Shown in pieces: positions 11,348-23,220 of a stretch of DNA of 64,000 bases (position 1 is its first letter; every line of letters starts with the position of its first letter). The stretch comes from Microcebus murinus (taxonomy: Eukaryota; Chordata; Mammalia; Primates; Cheirogaleidae): assembly GCF_040939455.1 (NCBI RefSeq), contig NC_134129.1, forward strand, positions 18,022,501 to 18,086,500, written 5' to 3'. The notes below the pieces were generated by a model. It was not told the DNA's origin. It made no database searches and saw nothing but the letters and a program-made list of their open reading frames with translations. Both the position numbers and the translations under genes were made by a program.

Positions 11348-11901
11348 GATAGAATAGATATTATTATGAGATTATTATTAGTAGCATGGCAAGCACAGGT
11401 GAGCAGCGCCCTCTTCCCGTGGTGTGACGCCAGTGGGGAGTGTGAGCTTGGAGGCTGTGGGGATTCTGTCCGGGGAGCCAGCTTCCCGCTGGAGCTGCTG
11501 GGTTATTCTAGTCCTTGAAGACACTGGTCCTCCCAGTGCCATAAAGTATCGTGTAACTTTCCAACGGTCCCCGAAGACGCGGTCACCAGCGTTTGTAAGT
11601 CCCCCAGGTGACTGCGGTGTGTGGCCAAGGCTGAGAGTCCTTTCTCTCCTGCCCTGTTGGTGACTAGGCTGCAGAGGTGTGTGACGTCTCTGAAATCAAT
11701 GTGACCAAGTTTCCGTGTTCCTACGTGTAGTTTTCAGTGGAGAAGGTCCATGGCTTATTTTAGATTCCCAAAAGTACCTACTTTTTTTTTTTAAAAAAAA
11801 AAGCCTAAAAACCAAATCTATGATAATACATAGTTTTTCGAAGAACAGAGTTTAGTAGCCTGAGCAACCACATCCAGTCATACCCCAGTACCTGTAAGAT
11901 C
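11348..11901. other. Intron, nothing recognised
   Basis: A frame at 11424-11663 has no splice sites of note or family signature. No nameable repeat. Confidence 0.55.
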
Positions 11902-12240
11902 TTTTTTTTATTTTTTTTGAGACAGAGTCTCACTCTGTTGCCTGGGCTAGAGTGAGTGCCGTGGCGTCAGCCTAGCTCACAGCAACCTCAATCTCCTGGG
12001 CTCAAGCGATCCTCCTGCCTCAGCCTCCCCAGTAGCTGAGACTACAGGCATGCACCACCATGCCCGGCTAATTTTTTTTCTATATATTTTTAGGTGGCCA
12101 ATTAATTTCTTTCTATTTTTAGTAGAGAGGGGGGGGTCTTGCTGTTGCTCAGGCTGGTTTTGAACTCCTGACCTCGAGCCATCCTCCCGCCTCGGCCTCC
12201 CAGAGTGCTAGGATTGCAGGCGTGAGCCACGGCGCCCGAC
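11902..12240 (-). mobile_element. Alu
   Basis: Complete antisense Alu from T run to 'gtgagccacggcgcccgac'. Confidence 0.92.
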
Positions 12241-13304
12241 CCCTATCAGGATTATTTTTTGACAGATACTTATTCAACGCCATCTGTGTTCAGGACGTTG
12301 TGCTGAGCAAGGCATCAAACTCGTGTTGGAAACAGCATTGTGTGGCATTGGAGCACCCTTGCATGTTTGTGATGCGACTGCCCCCTAGTGGCCATTGCAA
12401 ATCAGGGTCATGAGTGACCTTAATGCCTAAGATAAAAAAGTTTATTGATGTCATAAATCACAGGATTTGGGGTCGACAGATATCTCAAGAGTTTATCTTC
12501 CTTAGCACTCTGTGAAGAATGCCTTATTAAAAAATAAAAACACAAGATCCGATCAACCTTACTGCATTCAAGAAAGATCCCCCGAATAATGTGTGATCGT
12601 TACTTAATCTTTTCATCTTCCTTGGCTCTGGAACGCTTAAAAGTTATATCTTACTCCAAATCAAAAGTGATACATTCTCTACATATCAAAAGAGAAAAAA
12701 AATTATCCACAGGCGGTGTTCTATTAATCATATAAATGGAATACACCAACAAAATGTTAAACCTTTTGATAAGGTAGTAAAGGAAGAGAGAGAAAGGGAA
12801 AGCATGTGTTATACAAGGGGAAAAAAAAAGACTACATCAAAAATCTGTATAAGTGATTCCATTTTTGTGAAATTATAAGCATATTGTAAAGAAATTAGCC
12901 ACTTGACCAGCCTTAAGAAAAAAAAAATGTCAAAAAAATTTTTTTTTTAAAAGGAAGAAATTAAGGGACAAAGCATAGAGTTAGAACTGCATTTACTGAC
13001 TTGTAAGATGATAATTAAGCAACAAAAGCAAGTTGAAGAGTCATAGGAACAGTATAATAGTATAATTCTACTTTGGCAAAAAAGCAAACACAAACCCCTA
13101 AGCATGCCAATGCTTGTCTGTCTTCCAGAGAAAGACATGGGAGGTTTCAAAGCTGTCTCTGGCTTTGGGGGAAGGCGAGAGAAAGGGGAACAGGGAAATG
13201 ATGAACTTTACACATCTTTGAATTGTTTTTATTGTTATGAGGAACATGCATTTTTTTTTTTTTTGTAATCTTAGAGCAAATTATTTAAATGTTACCCCTT
13301 GTCT
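12241..13304. other. Intron, mostly unrecognised
   Basis: Around 12260-12315 there is a faint trace of an ancient repeat ('acttattcaacgcc...gttgtgctgagcaaggc'). The rest is AT-rich with no exon. Confidence 0.5.
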
Positions 13305-13720
13305 TGGTTCAGGCTGCTATAACAAATTACCATAATTACCTTGCTATACCAAATTACCATTTTTTTCCCCCTTCTGAATGGATCAGTTTTATGAGTTCAG
13401 GGTATTATTTTAGGCTAAATATAAAGTGAATGCGTTTATGGCCAAGAGTGGGTGGCCGATGGACCACAGGCGTTTTTTTCTTGCAGCTCTGGAGGGCTGG
13501 AAGTCCAAGATCAAGGTGCCTGCCTGGTCAGGGTCTGGGCTGCAGGTGGCCGACTTGTCACCGTGTTCTCGCATGCTGGAAAGAGGCAGAGGAGCTCCCT
13601 GGGGCTCCTGTCACTCATCCCATTCATGCACCTCCCAACGTTCCCACTTTCTAATGCCACCATGCTGGGGACTAGGATGTCCGCGTATGAATTTGGGAGG
13701 AACGCATTTAGTCCATAACA
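13305..13720 (-). mobile_element. MLT1-type LTR, antisense
   Basis: Sequence such as 'gttcaggctgctataacaa', 'tggaagtccaagatcaagg' and the end 'tttagtccataaca' is typical of the reverse strand of MaLR (MLT1-like) LTRs. It is an old solo LTR with no coding content; overlapping frames at 13426-13785 are coincidental. Confidence 0.75.
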
Positions 13721-14051
13721 TTTCCCCTTTAGAAAGCAGAAGAAATGATAAACTGAACCAACCGCCCCTCTTCTCTCCACCCTGACTCATCCTCGAGATT
13801 ATTCCAACTCTACAGTGTGCATCGTCCGTGGGAAACTGAGAGCCGTGTCACATTCTGTCCGCGATATTTTTCATCTGGCCAGCGCCAGGCTCCTTGTAAA
13901 TATACTATCTGTGGAACCCTCAGAATTTTTTTAAATTAAGAAATAGTCCCAGAGCTCTTTTACTGTCTCACCCAGGTCCTTATTGCTCATCTTCGTGCAT
14001 GAATACCACTTCTTAGCCAAATAATTAAATTTAAGTTGAATCATCACTCTT

Positions 14052-14410
<359 letters not shown>

Positions 14411-14439
14411 TGAATAATCACTCTTAATAAGGCGTGGAG

Positions 14440-15013
14440 TCTTTGGCAATTTGGTGTCTGGCCGCTGGTGACAGTCTGCTTCCTGGTGTGCAGACTGCAC
14501 CCTCTAGCTGTGGCCTTGCATGACAGCGAGAGCAAGAGCTTCAGTCTCCCTCTTCTTTCAGTCCCATCTTGGGGGCTCCACCCTCATCTAGATCCCATCC
14601 AAAACTGATTACCGCCGGGCGCGGTGGCTCACGCCTGTCATCCTAGCACTCTGGGAGGCCGAGGCGGGAGGATCCCTCAAGGTCAGGAGTTCAAGACCAG
14701 CCTGAGCAAGAGCGAGACCCCGTCTCTACTATATAAGTAGAAAGAAATTAGCCAAACAACTAAAAATAGGAAAAAAAAAAAAATTAGCCGGGCATGGTGG
14801 TGCATGCCTGTAGTCCTAGCTACTCGGGAGGCTGAGGCAGGAGGATCGCTTGAGCCCAGGAGTTTGAGGTTGCTGTGAGCCACTCTGTCTCAAAAAGAAA
14901 AAAAAAAGCTAATTACCTCCCAAAGACCCAACCTCCAAATACCATCATATTGGGGGCTGGGGTTCCAACGTGTGAATTGCAGGAGGGGACCACAAACATC
15001 CAGTCCGTGGCAA
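14440..15013 (-). mobile_element. MLT1-type LTR fragment split by an Alu
   Basis: The segment up to 14613 ('gggggctccaccctcatct') and from 14909 ('ttacctcccaaagaccc' to 'aacatccagtccgtgg') are the two halves of an antisense MaLR-like LTR, with an Alu between them. Confidence 0.65.
14614..14908 (+). mobile_element. Alu with 3' internal deletion
   Basis: Left arm complete; the right arm jumps from 'gttgctgtgag' to 'ccactctgtctc', losing about 45 bases. It sits in the LTR, with TGATTACC/TAATTACC at its borders. Confidence 0.9.
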
Positions 15014-15169
15014 ACTCTGCCCTAGCCTGTTCACATCCTAATATAGCTGCCAGCACACTCGTCCTCTTACCTACAGAGACCGTGGAGTCCCCTAATGGCA
15101 AGGACTCTATTTTCCATCATTTTTACCTCTGCAGTGCCCAGGGGAGGCAGTTCCTGACCCATCTCTCTC

Positions 15170-15760
15170 CCTCTTTTCCTCCCTCTTTATTCTGGCACTG
15201 TGCTAGGGGGCAGACTGTGAGACCAAGAGATAAAGTCTCGGATTCCCCCCCAGAATCTCAGAATCGCGTAGGGGGGAAGCGAGTGAGTAAACAAAGAGTA
15301 ACGTCAGAGAGCAATGAGCACACGACAGGAATGTGCGTGAGTGGCAGTGGCGATCAGAAGAGACTCACGCTGGGAGCAGTCGTGGGAAGAGGGAGGGCTT
15401 GGCCAGAAAGGTTTTCTGGAAGAGGTAGTTGTGCTGAGTCCCCCAGGCCAAGGCAGGTGTGCTGTGGGGCAGGTGGCAGCTAGCATCATGGTGGCGTTTG
15501 GGGGCATGATGGCAAGCATGTTAAGAAAAGAGAGAGAGATGAGAGAGGAGCAAAGAGCGTGCACAAAGACGTGCAAATTCCAATATCTGGAAATCGCAAA
15601 GACAACAGAATTTTCAGCAGCAGAGATACCATTGCTGGGACAGTCACAGGCAACGAGGCTGGGAAATTAGGCTGTGCTTGAAGTGGGAAACAGCCTGGAA
15701 TTCCAAGCTAAGGGGCTTGGATTGTACCTCCTTGGCAAGCGGTATCCAACAGGTCTTAGC
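15170..15760. mobile_element. Ancient dispersed repeat, family not assigned
   Basis: Motifs such as 'ctggcactgtgctaggggg', 'gagtgagtaaacaaagagt' and 'ggggcttggattgtacct' recall an old repeat common in mammals; the same type appears near 44190 and 61960-62890. Family name uncertain. The 202-codon frame at 14875-15483 crosses Alu, LTR and this repeat and is not a gene. Confidence 0.45.
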
Positions 15761-16282
15761 CTCGTCTTGCCATGAAATCCTGTAGCTTTCTTTTCAAATC
15801 CATTGATCCACAATAAAACACAGCCAGAAGTTACCTAACTGCCTATTTAAACAAACTCATATATTTTTTTTAATGGCTCCACGCTATTTTAGACATACTG
15901 AATAGATCAGAAAAAGAAGGCGAATTGAAGTGAATAGAAGGCATGGTGAGAGAGAGTCATTTTCAGATAAGTTGAGCTAAGGGGGAAAAAAAAGGGGGAA
16001 AGGGCTTTCTAACTAAAGCATGATGTTGGGCATCGTGCTAACAGCTACGTAGACAGAAATGAACCTCAGTTTGCTAGGGCCACTTCGCTAACGAATATAT
16101 ATTTATTTATTTTTTGAAATCCACAAAAGAAAAAAGTTAATATACTACTTGCGTTCTAGTCTCAGCTACTCTAAAGAGAGTAAAACAGACTTCAAGTTTA
16201 CAAAGTTTGAACAAGTGGGTTTTACCTGCGGAAATTTTTTTTTAAAATGTGTGTTTATTTTGTGTGTGTGTTTTTTCATCAG
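15761..16282. other. Intron upstream of the frizzled-2 exon
   Basis: No repeat or exon recognised. A T-rich stretch with a TGTGTGTG run leads into the acceptor. Confidence 0.55.
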
Positions 16283-16514
16283 GTCTGTGTGAACCAATTG
16301 CGGTGGAACTCTGCATGAATTTGCCCTACAACTACACGAGCTATCCGAATTACCTTGGGCACAGGACTCAAAAGGAAGCCTCCATCAGCTGGGAGTCTTC
16401 CCTCTTCCCTGCACTCGTGCAAACCAACTGCTACAAATACCTCATGTTCTTCGCTTGCACCGTTTTGGTGCCCAAGTGTGATGTGAGCACAGGCCAACGT
16501 GTCCCCCCCTGCAG
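16283..16514 (+). CDS. CORIN: CORIN exon: frizzled domain 2, first part
   Basis: Acceptor tttcatcag ends at 16282 and donor gtaata begins at 16515. The 232 bases encode the first two thirds of a frizzled/CRD module. It opens with LCEPIAVELCMNLPYNYTSY; the central stretch includes TNCYKYLMFFACTVLVPKC and ends VPPC. The cysteine spacing and the L-P-Y-N motif are typical of frizzled-like CRDs. NYT is a probable N-glycosylation sequon. In corin this domain contributes to substrate recognition; Wnt binding is not implied. The exon ends in 'ag', completed by the next exon to Arg. A 9.8-kb intron rich in transposons precedes it. Confidence 0.96.
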
Positions 16515-17104
16515 GTAATAAATATTATGGGGTCTCCCCCAAGCACGCTCATTTTGCCTCAAAGAGAACAAAAGGAGGGAAGACTCGACTGAGCTTGGAC
16601 AAGTTAAATTTCGCCAAGGAGCTCTGTATTTAATAACTGATATATACTCGAAAGGGAAAGAAGCAGAAGGTGCAGAATGAACATTTGAATCAGATTACTT
16701 AAGTGCCAAACGAGGCAGGTATGAACTGCCTTTGATCACAGTTTATGTGTTTTAGTCCAATAAAATCACATGTATTTCCTTCTGGCGGATCAAGAAGCAT
16801 TTTTTTAAGACCAAAAATGTGAATAGCAGAAGAAGGGGTATATCTGCTCTTTTCTTGGCAACACTGATGTGTTTCAAATGCTGCATTCTGGTCACACTCA
16901 AAAGTTAGAGGTCTCAGGTAGAGAAGCAAAACACCAGCCTCACAGGTTGCATAGAAATGTATATCGCTGATATTTCTCTGCCCGTTTGGCTGAAATAAGG
17001 CATGGGATTTCAAGAGTGCGGCTTGAACTTTGGATTTGATTGATATCTTAGGGTCAAGAGTATTATCGTTCTGCAGTCCATGTTTGAGTTCAGGTTCATC
17101 GCCT
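16515..17104. other. Intron downstream of the frizzled-2 first exon
   Basis: The 104-codon antisense frame at 16699-17013 has no homology that I recognise and no splice or promoter support. Treated as chance. Confidence 0.5.
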
Positions 17105-17348
17105 CAATAGGGAAATTTTCATATACATATAAAAAAAGTCAAATACAAGAATTTAAGTACTGTTGAAAGAAATTATTTGCTAGCATTGACCTTGCTTTGG
17201 AAAAGTGGCATAAGATTTAGAAGTAACTATTTAGCATAAAATGGGTAGATGCTTTATTAAGATACTTTAAAAATTATTTGACAGAAATCTTCAGAATTCC
17301 TTTTGCACAAGCCAATATTAAGTTTTATTTGTGTAATGCATTCAGCTC
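17105..17348 (+). repeat. Long inverted repeat, left arm
   Basis: About 244 bases that recur in reverse complement at 17883-18126 with only a handful of mismatches. The arms hold 'ctagcattgaccttgcttt' and 'cacaagccaatattaagt'. Spacer 534 bases. Confidence 0.92.
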
Positions 17349-17530
17349 TGGCTGCTGGGTAGCCTTAGACAAATTCCTGAGTCTCTCTCAGCCTCTATTC
17401 CTTCACCTATAAAATAAGGATAGCAATGGTTGTTGGGTTGGGTTGTTGTGAGATCAGATGAAGGTATAGAAATGTACCGCACTTCCAATTGATTGTAAGC
17501 CCTGAACAAACAACCGCTATGATGATAGAA
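17341..17530 (+). mobile_element. MIR-like SINE in the inverted-repeat spacer
   Basis: 'gccttagacaaattcctgag', 'cacctataaaataaggat' and 'gagatcagatgaagg' follow MIR order. Confidence 0.65.
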
Positions 17531-17882
17531 CAGGAACACAATTACTTAGTGGCAATTTTGTCTCTTTCCTATACCACGTGTTAGGAGTTGTAGTCAGGGA
17601 ATTTGCAAATACAGGATGACAATCACAGAAGTGGGTTGCTGCTCTCTTCAGTGCTGTTTTTGCTCAAGAGGAGAGTGCACAGATGGTCTCAATGTCAGCG
17701 GTAACGACGGAAACCATATGTTGGGATCAGAAATCACTTAGAGCTTTAAGGAAAAGCAATAATAGCAATATAGCGGACAGAAAGAAAAACAATAAATTAC
17801 ATGCGGAATAGCCAGTGGATGACAAAATTAGGGCTTCTAAAGAGTCAGGACAGGAAACAATAAAATTTCAAAATGACTTGGT

Positions 17883-18126
17883 GAGCTGAATGCATTACAC
17901 AAATAAAACTTAATATTGGCTTGTGCAAAAGGAATTCTGAAAATTTCTGTTAAGTAATTTTTAAAGTATCTTAATAAAGCATCTACCCATTTTACGCTAA
18001 ATAGTTACTTCTAAATCTTATGCCACTTTTGCAAAGCAAGGTCAATGCTAGCAAATAATTTCTTTCAATAGTACTTAAATTCTTGTATTTGACTTTTTTA
18101 TATGTATATGAAAATTTCCCTATTGC
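17883..18126 (-). repeat. Long inverted repeat, right arm
   Basis: Reverse complement of 17105-17348, beginning 'gagctgaatgcattacac' and ending 'gaaaatttccctattg'. Confidence 0.92.
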
Positions 18127-19382
18127 AGCGATTTCTAACTATAAATGTAAATTTACATCCAGATATAATTTATAATTTCAGGGCTTAAGTTTCACATTAA
18201 AACGCCTAAGATGAGAATGATCCTGAAATGTTATTCCATCAACATTTTGGTGGACTTCTTTTATTAATAGATACTTTAGTTCTTTTCCTAGGTTTACCCA
18301 TACATCTTTCATTTTCAGTGGACATCACTATGATTTTTATATTTTGATGTTTGTTTATAAGAAGTTGTTCTACTGTATTGCATGAATAATATGCTAAATA
18401 AGTCTATAACGCAATGCATAGTTGCTTTTGCCAAGCCTGTTTATTGATCTTAACATTTAATTTTCAAAGTTTGGAGTCTGAAAAAAAAAATCTAACATTA
18501 TTGAGACCTTAAAATGTGCTGAATGTTTGAGCTTTGTTATGCTGTAGAATGCTCAAAATAACTTTCGAGTGAGGTGCACACTGTCCGAGTTGCTCTTTGC
18601 GGGTAAGCACTGCACAGTTTATAAGAACGGTGTTCACTGGAGTTGTATTGTTGCATGCTGTTTTTATTTCCATTTTACAGAAAAAATAGGAAGCGGTAGA
18701 GTCAGGCACTATACGGTCTTCTATATAAATGAGGTATCATATAGCTAATTTAAAATAACAGCCACAATCGAGTTGCATACATTTTTACAACTAACAAAAC
18801 TAGTTAGTTCAACAAACTAACTAGTTCAACAAACTAACTAACAAAACTAGTTAGTTCACTAGTTAATGAACACTACTGAACTTCCCCGTTTTTCAAACCT
18901 GCTGTGGGAATACCACATGGTTTTATCTTCGCTCCAAATTCCTAAACTAGCATTGAGTTACACTTTGCTTTGTCCAGATTTAAAGCTAAACAGAGCTTTC
19001 GATTGCTAACCTTTCTCCACCAGCTTCAGGTAAGACGGGAGCTGAACTTTCTAGAAGATCTGTCCCATTTGATCTTTAAAAATGAGACCTTGATCGAGAT
19101 GAACTTACAGTGTAAAAGTTTGAAACCTTTGAGAAGTAAGAAATGTATCTGAAAGGAAATACACAATGGGCCTAAAAATAAACTTTGGTTATGCCCACTT
19201 TTGTGTTCTTTTATTATGTAACTAATTTGTTAGTAGTATATTGAGGCAAAACCATGTTTTTTTTTTCCCTATAAGAAGTAAAGAAATCTTTTGTTAGGTG
19301 TGCCGATACCTCGATTTAAAAATATTCTATACACAAATGATAGAGCACACTTGAAAGTACCTAGAACCATGCTTAGTATATC
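18127..19382. other. Intron with a small palindromic cluster
   Basis: At 18788-18866 the words ACTAGTTAGTT and AACTAACTAG alternate several times, giving nested palindromes. Elsewhere no exon or named repeat; the frame at 18970-19152 is unsupported. Confidence 0.55.
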
Positions 19383-19746
19383 TTTTTTTCTTTTTTGAGA
19401 TGAAGTCTTATTCTATTGCCCGGGCTAGAGTGCCGTGGCATCAGCCTCGCTCACAGCAACCTCAAACTCCTGGGCTCAAGTGATCCTCCTGCCTCAGCCT
19501 CCCAAGTAGCTGGGACTACAGGCATGCGCCACCATGCCCGGCTAATTTTTTTTTTTCTATATATTTTTAGTTGAGACAATTTTAATTATAAGACAATTAA
19601 TTTTAATTAATTTTTAGTTGGCCAATTAATTTCTTTCTATTTTTAGTAGAGACGGGGTCTTGCTGTTGCTCAGGCTGGTTTCAAACTCCTGACCTTGAGC
19701 GATCCTCCCGCCTCGGCCTCCCAGAGTGCTAGGATGACAGCCGGCC
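19383..19746 (-). mobile_element. Alu with a small internal duplication
   Basis: Bounded by AGTATATC (19375-19382 and 19747-19754). The linker contains an extra 'ttttaattaatttttagttg' duplication at about 19571-19620. Confidence 0.92.
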
Positions 19747-19754
19747 AGTATATC

Positions 19755-20068
19755 TTTTCTTTAAAGCAACAAACGAGCTTCATTTTAAGCCATTTGCGCT
19801 CAGCATGAGTGGGTTTGTTTGAGAAGTCCCAGGCTTTTCAATAATATCAATTGAAGCTAAAGTGGGGGAGGCCATGGCCTACAAGAGCCAGGCTGGCACA
19901 CGAGATGGCTCACACAGCTGCTCTGCACAGGGGAGACCTCTGAAAACGAGGGTGTTGCCCGGACTCTATGAGTCTTGGTGGAAAACTGTTCAGGGTGATG
20001 CCAGGGACTGCCCAGTTTGGAATGAAAGATTGCAAAATGTGTCCATTTCAAAGACATAAAGAGAGAAT
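19755..20068. other. Intron, nothing recognised
   Basis: Overlapping frames on both strands at 19857-20059 have no family signature. Confidence 0.5.
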
Positions 20069-20831
20069 TACTGTGTTTCCCCGAAAATAAGACCTACCCA
20101 TAAAATAAGCCCTAGCAGGATTTCTAAGCATGTGCCCAATAGAAGCCCTACCCCGAAAATAAGCCCTAGTGCTGGGCGTGGCTATGAAAATCAGCCCTAG
20201 TGATGGGCGTGGCTGTGAAAATCAGCCCTAGTGGTGGGCGTGGCTATGAAAATCAGCCCTAGTGGTGGGCGTGGCTATGAAAATCAGCCCTAGTGGTGAG
20301 CGTGGTTGTGAAAATCAGCCCTAGTGGTGGGCGTGGCTGTGAAAATCAGCCCTAGTGGTGGGCGTGGCTATGAAAATCAGCCCTAGTGGTGGGAGTGGCT
20401 ATGAAAATCAGTCCTAGTGGTGGGCGTGGCTATGAAAATCAGCCCTAGTGGTGGGCGTGGCTATGAAAATCAGCCCTAGTGGTGGGCGTGGCTGCGCAGC
20501 GCATCTGCACAACCCATGCGTGTCGTGGCGGAGCGGGAAAGAACACAAGCAGCCCTTCTCATCTGCCCTGTGAGAGCTCTAGTGCTCCACAGGAGAGATT
20601 GGGGCCAGTGGTTCTAAAGGAAACAGAGTCGCAAGACATTCAGGATGGGATTCGGGGTTTGGAGAGTGAGGATGATGTTCCAGAAGAAGACGACTTCACT
20701 CTATTTGAATCAATGTAGATGGTTGTACCATACTTACAAAAAATAACACATCCCCTGAAAATAAGCCCTAGGGTGTCTTCTTGAGGAAAAATAAATATAA
20801 GACCCTGTCTTATTTTGGGGGAAACACAGTA
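20069..20831 (+). mobile_element. TA-flanked miniature DNA transposon, copy 3
   Basis: Ends CTGTGTTTCCCC and GGGGAAACACAG with TA on both sides (20069-20070, 20830-20831). Eleven 31-bp repeats. Open frame 20479-20718 (79 codons, ends FTLFESM) matches those of copies 1, 4, 6 and 7. No Alu interruption. Confidence 0.87.
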
Positions 20832-21135
20832 GAAAGGCAGAGTGGAGAAAGGGCATCTGTGTCCTGGAAATGTCTTGATTTCTACTTCTGCAATAAAGGT
20901 TTGTTTTGGTGTGAGCACGTTGCTGGAATGTATGCTGTCTGCGGAGACGTTACTCGTGGGTACTTATCATACACATGTGCTTCTCTGTGTTATTTGTATC
21001 CGCACACTGGGAACACATGGGTCGTGCACACACAGCCCCACGTGCAGGCAGCATGAAGCCCCACACGCGTTGCCAACGCTCACCCCAGGCGGGGCTATTT
21101 CTGCTTCTGACCGTCTGTCTTTCTCGCCCTCCCAG
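20832..21135. other. Intron before the second frizzled-2 exon
   Basis: The 148-codon frame at 20975-21421 overlaps the true exon; only 21136-21281 of it is coding, as shown by the acceptor and donor. No repeat named. Confidence 0.6.
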
Positions 21136-21281
21136 GGCGCTGTGTGAGCACTCGAAAGAGCGCTGCGAGTCTGTCCTTGGGATCGTGGGCCTCCAGTGGC
21201 CCGAGGACACCGACTGCAATCAGTTTCCGGAGGAAAATTCGGACAATCAAACCTGCCTGATGCCCGATGAATATGTGGAAG
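21136..21281 (+). CDS. CORIN: CORIN exon: frizzled domain 2, second part
   Basis: Acceptor cctcccag ends at 21135; the donor is gtcaat at 21282, which matches the consensus only moderately. It encodes ALCEHSKERCESVLGIVGLQ, WPEDTDCNQFPEENSDNQTC and LMPDEYVEE, completing the frizzled CRD. NQT is a sequon. The exon starts with one base completing Arg and ends with one base completing Glu in the next exon, so the join reads VEECSPSHF. An Alu with a 19-bp target-site duplication lies about 200 bases downstream. Confidence 0.96.
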
Positions 21282-21482
21282 GTCAATTTCTAAATTGGTT
21301 AATTACAGGGGTGTCTGCCGGGGAGGAAGATGTCAGTGACCTTCTGAAGTCTGTCTCCATTTATTTGCGTTTGCTTGTGTGTTTGTTACCTGTTTGGCCA
21401 CCAATCAGGCTACACAGGTGAGTCTGTAGACCTGATGACATTGGAGGATTTGGCAAATCTGTTAGACACTGTCATCATTTTA

Positions 21483-21909
21483 TTTTATTTTTTATTTATT
21501 TTTTCTTTTTTTATTTTATATATATATTTTTTTCATTTTCTTTGCTTTTTTTTTCCACCAAGGTGTGTTGGTATATTTTATTTTTCTTGAGACAGAGTCT
21601 TGCTTTGTTGTCCAGGCTAGAGTGAGTGCCGTGACGTCAGCCTCGCTCACAGCAACCTCCAACTCCTGGGCTCAAGCAATCCTCCTGCCTCAGCCTCCCG
21701 AGTAGCTGGGACTACAGGCATGCGCCACCGTGCCCGGCTCATTTTTTCTCTATATATATATTAGTTGGCCAATTAATTTCTTTCTACTTATAGTAGAGAC
21801 AGGGTCTCGCTCTTGCTCAGGCTGGTTTCGAACTCCTGACCTTAAGTGATTCTCCCGCCTCGGCCTCCCAGAGTGCTAGGATGACAGGCGTGAGCCACCG
21901 CGCCCAGCC
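21483..21909 (-). mobile_element. Alu with a 19-bp target-site duplication and long T-rich end
   Basis: AGACACTGTCATCATTTTA occurs at 21464-21482 and 21910-21928. The roughly 100-base T-rich stretch 21483-21590 is therefore the complement of the Alu's own tail. Confidence 0.93.
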
Positions 21910-21928
21910 AGACACTGTCATCATTTTA

Positions 21929-23060
21929 AAAAAGAAATCTTTTTTTTTTTGGATAGGACCTGTTTGCTTTATTCCCAGAGGAGAAAATGGAAGAAACAAT
22001 TGCAAAACTGTACATGGTGCACATATTTAAAAGTCTGAAAGTCAGCAGAAACAATAAAAGCAAAAAGGCTGAGGGTACATGGAATAAGTCTAGAGAAAGA
22101 AAGGAAAAAAAACATATGGATGAGATAGCAGAGGGCTGTCTGAATATGCATAAAGGCTGTGGTCACCACAGGACCTGATTTTATGAGACTTCAGGCTCAG
22201 CCAAGAGAGTTTAAGACTGACAGATAAGCTGGGTTGTATTTAGCTATTTCCTGTTAGGTTGTCAGTACTGGATTCCCAATGACTTGAACCAAAAATGAAT
22301 CAGGTTAAATGAAAAAAATACAACAAAAAAAACCCTGATATCAGCATATATTTACTTATAAGTCTATTCAAACACAGTTTTGAAGTTGGGCAAACATCTC
22401 AATCTTCCCATCTCTGCAAAGCTGGTCAAACTGATTCTCAGTTGTACGAGAGAAATGGCTGCAGAGAAGCTAAGTGTCGTGTCTAGTTGCAGGAAAGACG
22501 ACAGTCAGGGGTAGCGCTTTGGTCGCCTGACTCAAAAGAAGTCTTTAAAACCATAAACTGAGTAAACTCCAAGAGATGAGATTACCGTTCCAAGGGTGGT
22601 TCGATTTAACCGCACCTCCCTCGCTGAGCTCATTATATTGGGTGCTTGTTTTACGTCTGGGGGGGGGGGGTCTCGAAGGTAACAGGGGACATCAGGCCTT
22701 GGGCCCTTCCAGTGCAAAGCACCTGGGGACAGTGGCAGCACAGGGTCGTTAGGTAGCCAGGTGGACTTGGAGACCTCCCCGGCAGGTGCAAAGACTGGGG
22801 TGCAGAAAGTGATTTTGACCCACCGAGGGCAGCTGGACGGTGCAAGGCGTTCCAGGCTCTGGCCATTGTTGGGTTGTGCATTTGGGAATTTAACTGATTG
22901 CTGGAACGCACAGCTACCAAACTGCCCATCCGGGGAGACGGTGCCGGCAGGGGAGGAGAAAGAGGTGGGCCAGCGGACAGGAGAAGGCCGAGTCAGCTTG
23001 GCTTTGACGAAGACCCTCCTCACCTTCAGCAAGAGCCGCTGGACGGCTCCTCGCGCGCGC
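21929..23060. other. Intron upstream of the LDLRA6 exon
   Basis: No exon. A run of ten or more G at 22661-22671. GC content climbs from about 22700, with a short CGCGCGCG stretch at 23051-23060. Long open frames through here arise from the following low-complexity tracts. Confidence 0.6.
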
Positions 23061-23062
23061 GC

Positions 23063-23174
23063 ACAGGTGCACAGGTGCACAGGTGCACAGGTGCACAGGT
23101 GCACAGGTGCACAGGTGCACAGGTGCACAGGTGCACAGGTGCACAGGTGCACAGGTGCACAGGTGCACAGGTGC
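23063..23174. repeat. Octamer array (AGGTGCAC)n, about 13-14 units
   Basis: Perfect 8-bp repeats with the E-box hexamer CAGGTG and the palindrome GTGCAC in every unit. The array stops about 46 bases before the LDLRA6 exon and lies within the usual branch-point neighbourhood. Each unit also resembles a splice donor core (CAG|GTG). Confidence 0.97.
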
Positions 23175-23220
23175 GGGCCCTGGGGCTCCTGCCCGCTGAC
23201 GGTGGCGCTGTCTTTTGCAG

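Noticed and set aside
14875..15483. 202-codon open frame
   Set aside because: It begins in an Alu tail, crosses an LTR fragment and enters an old repeat; no coding signature.
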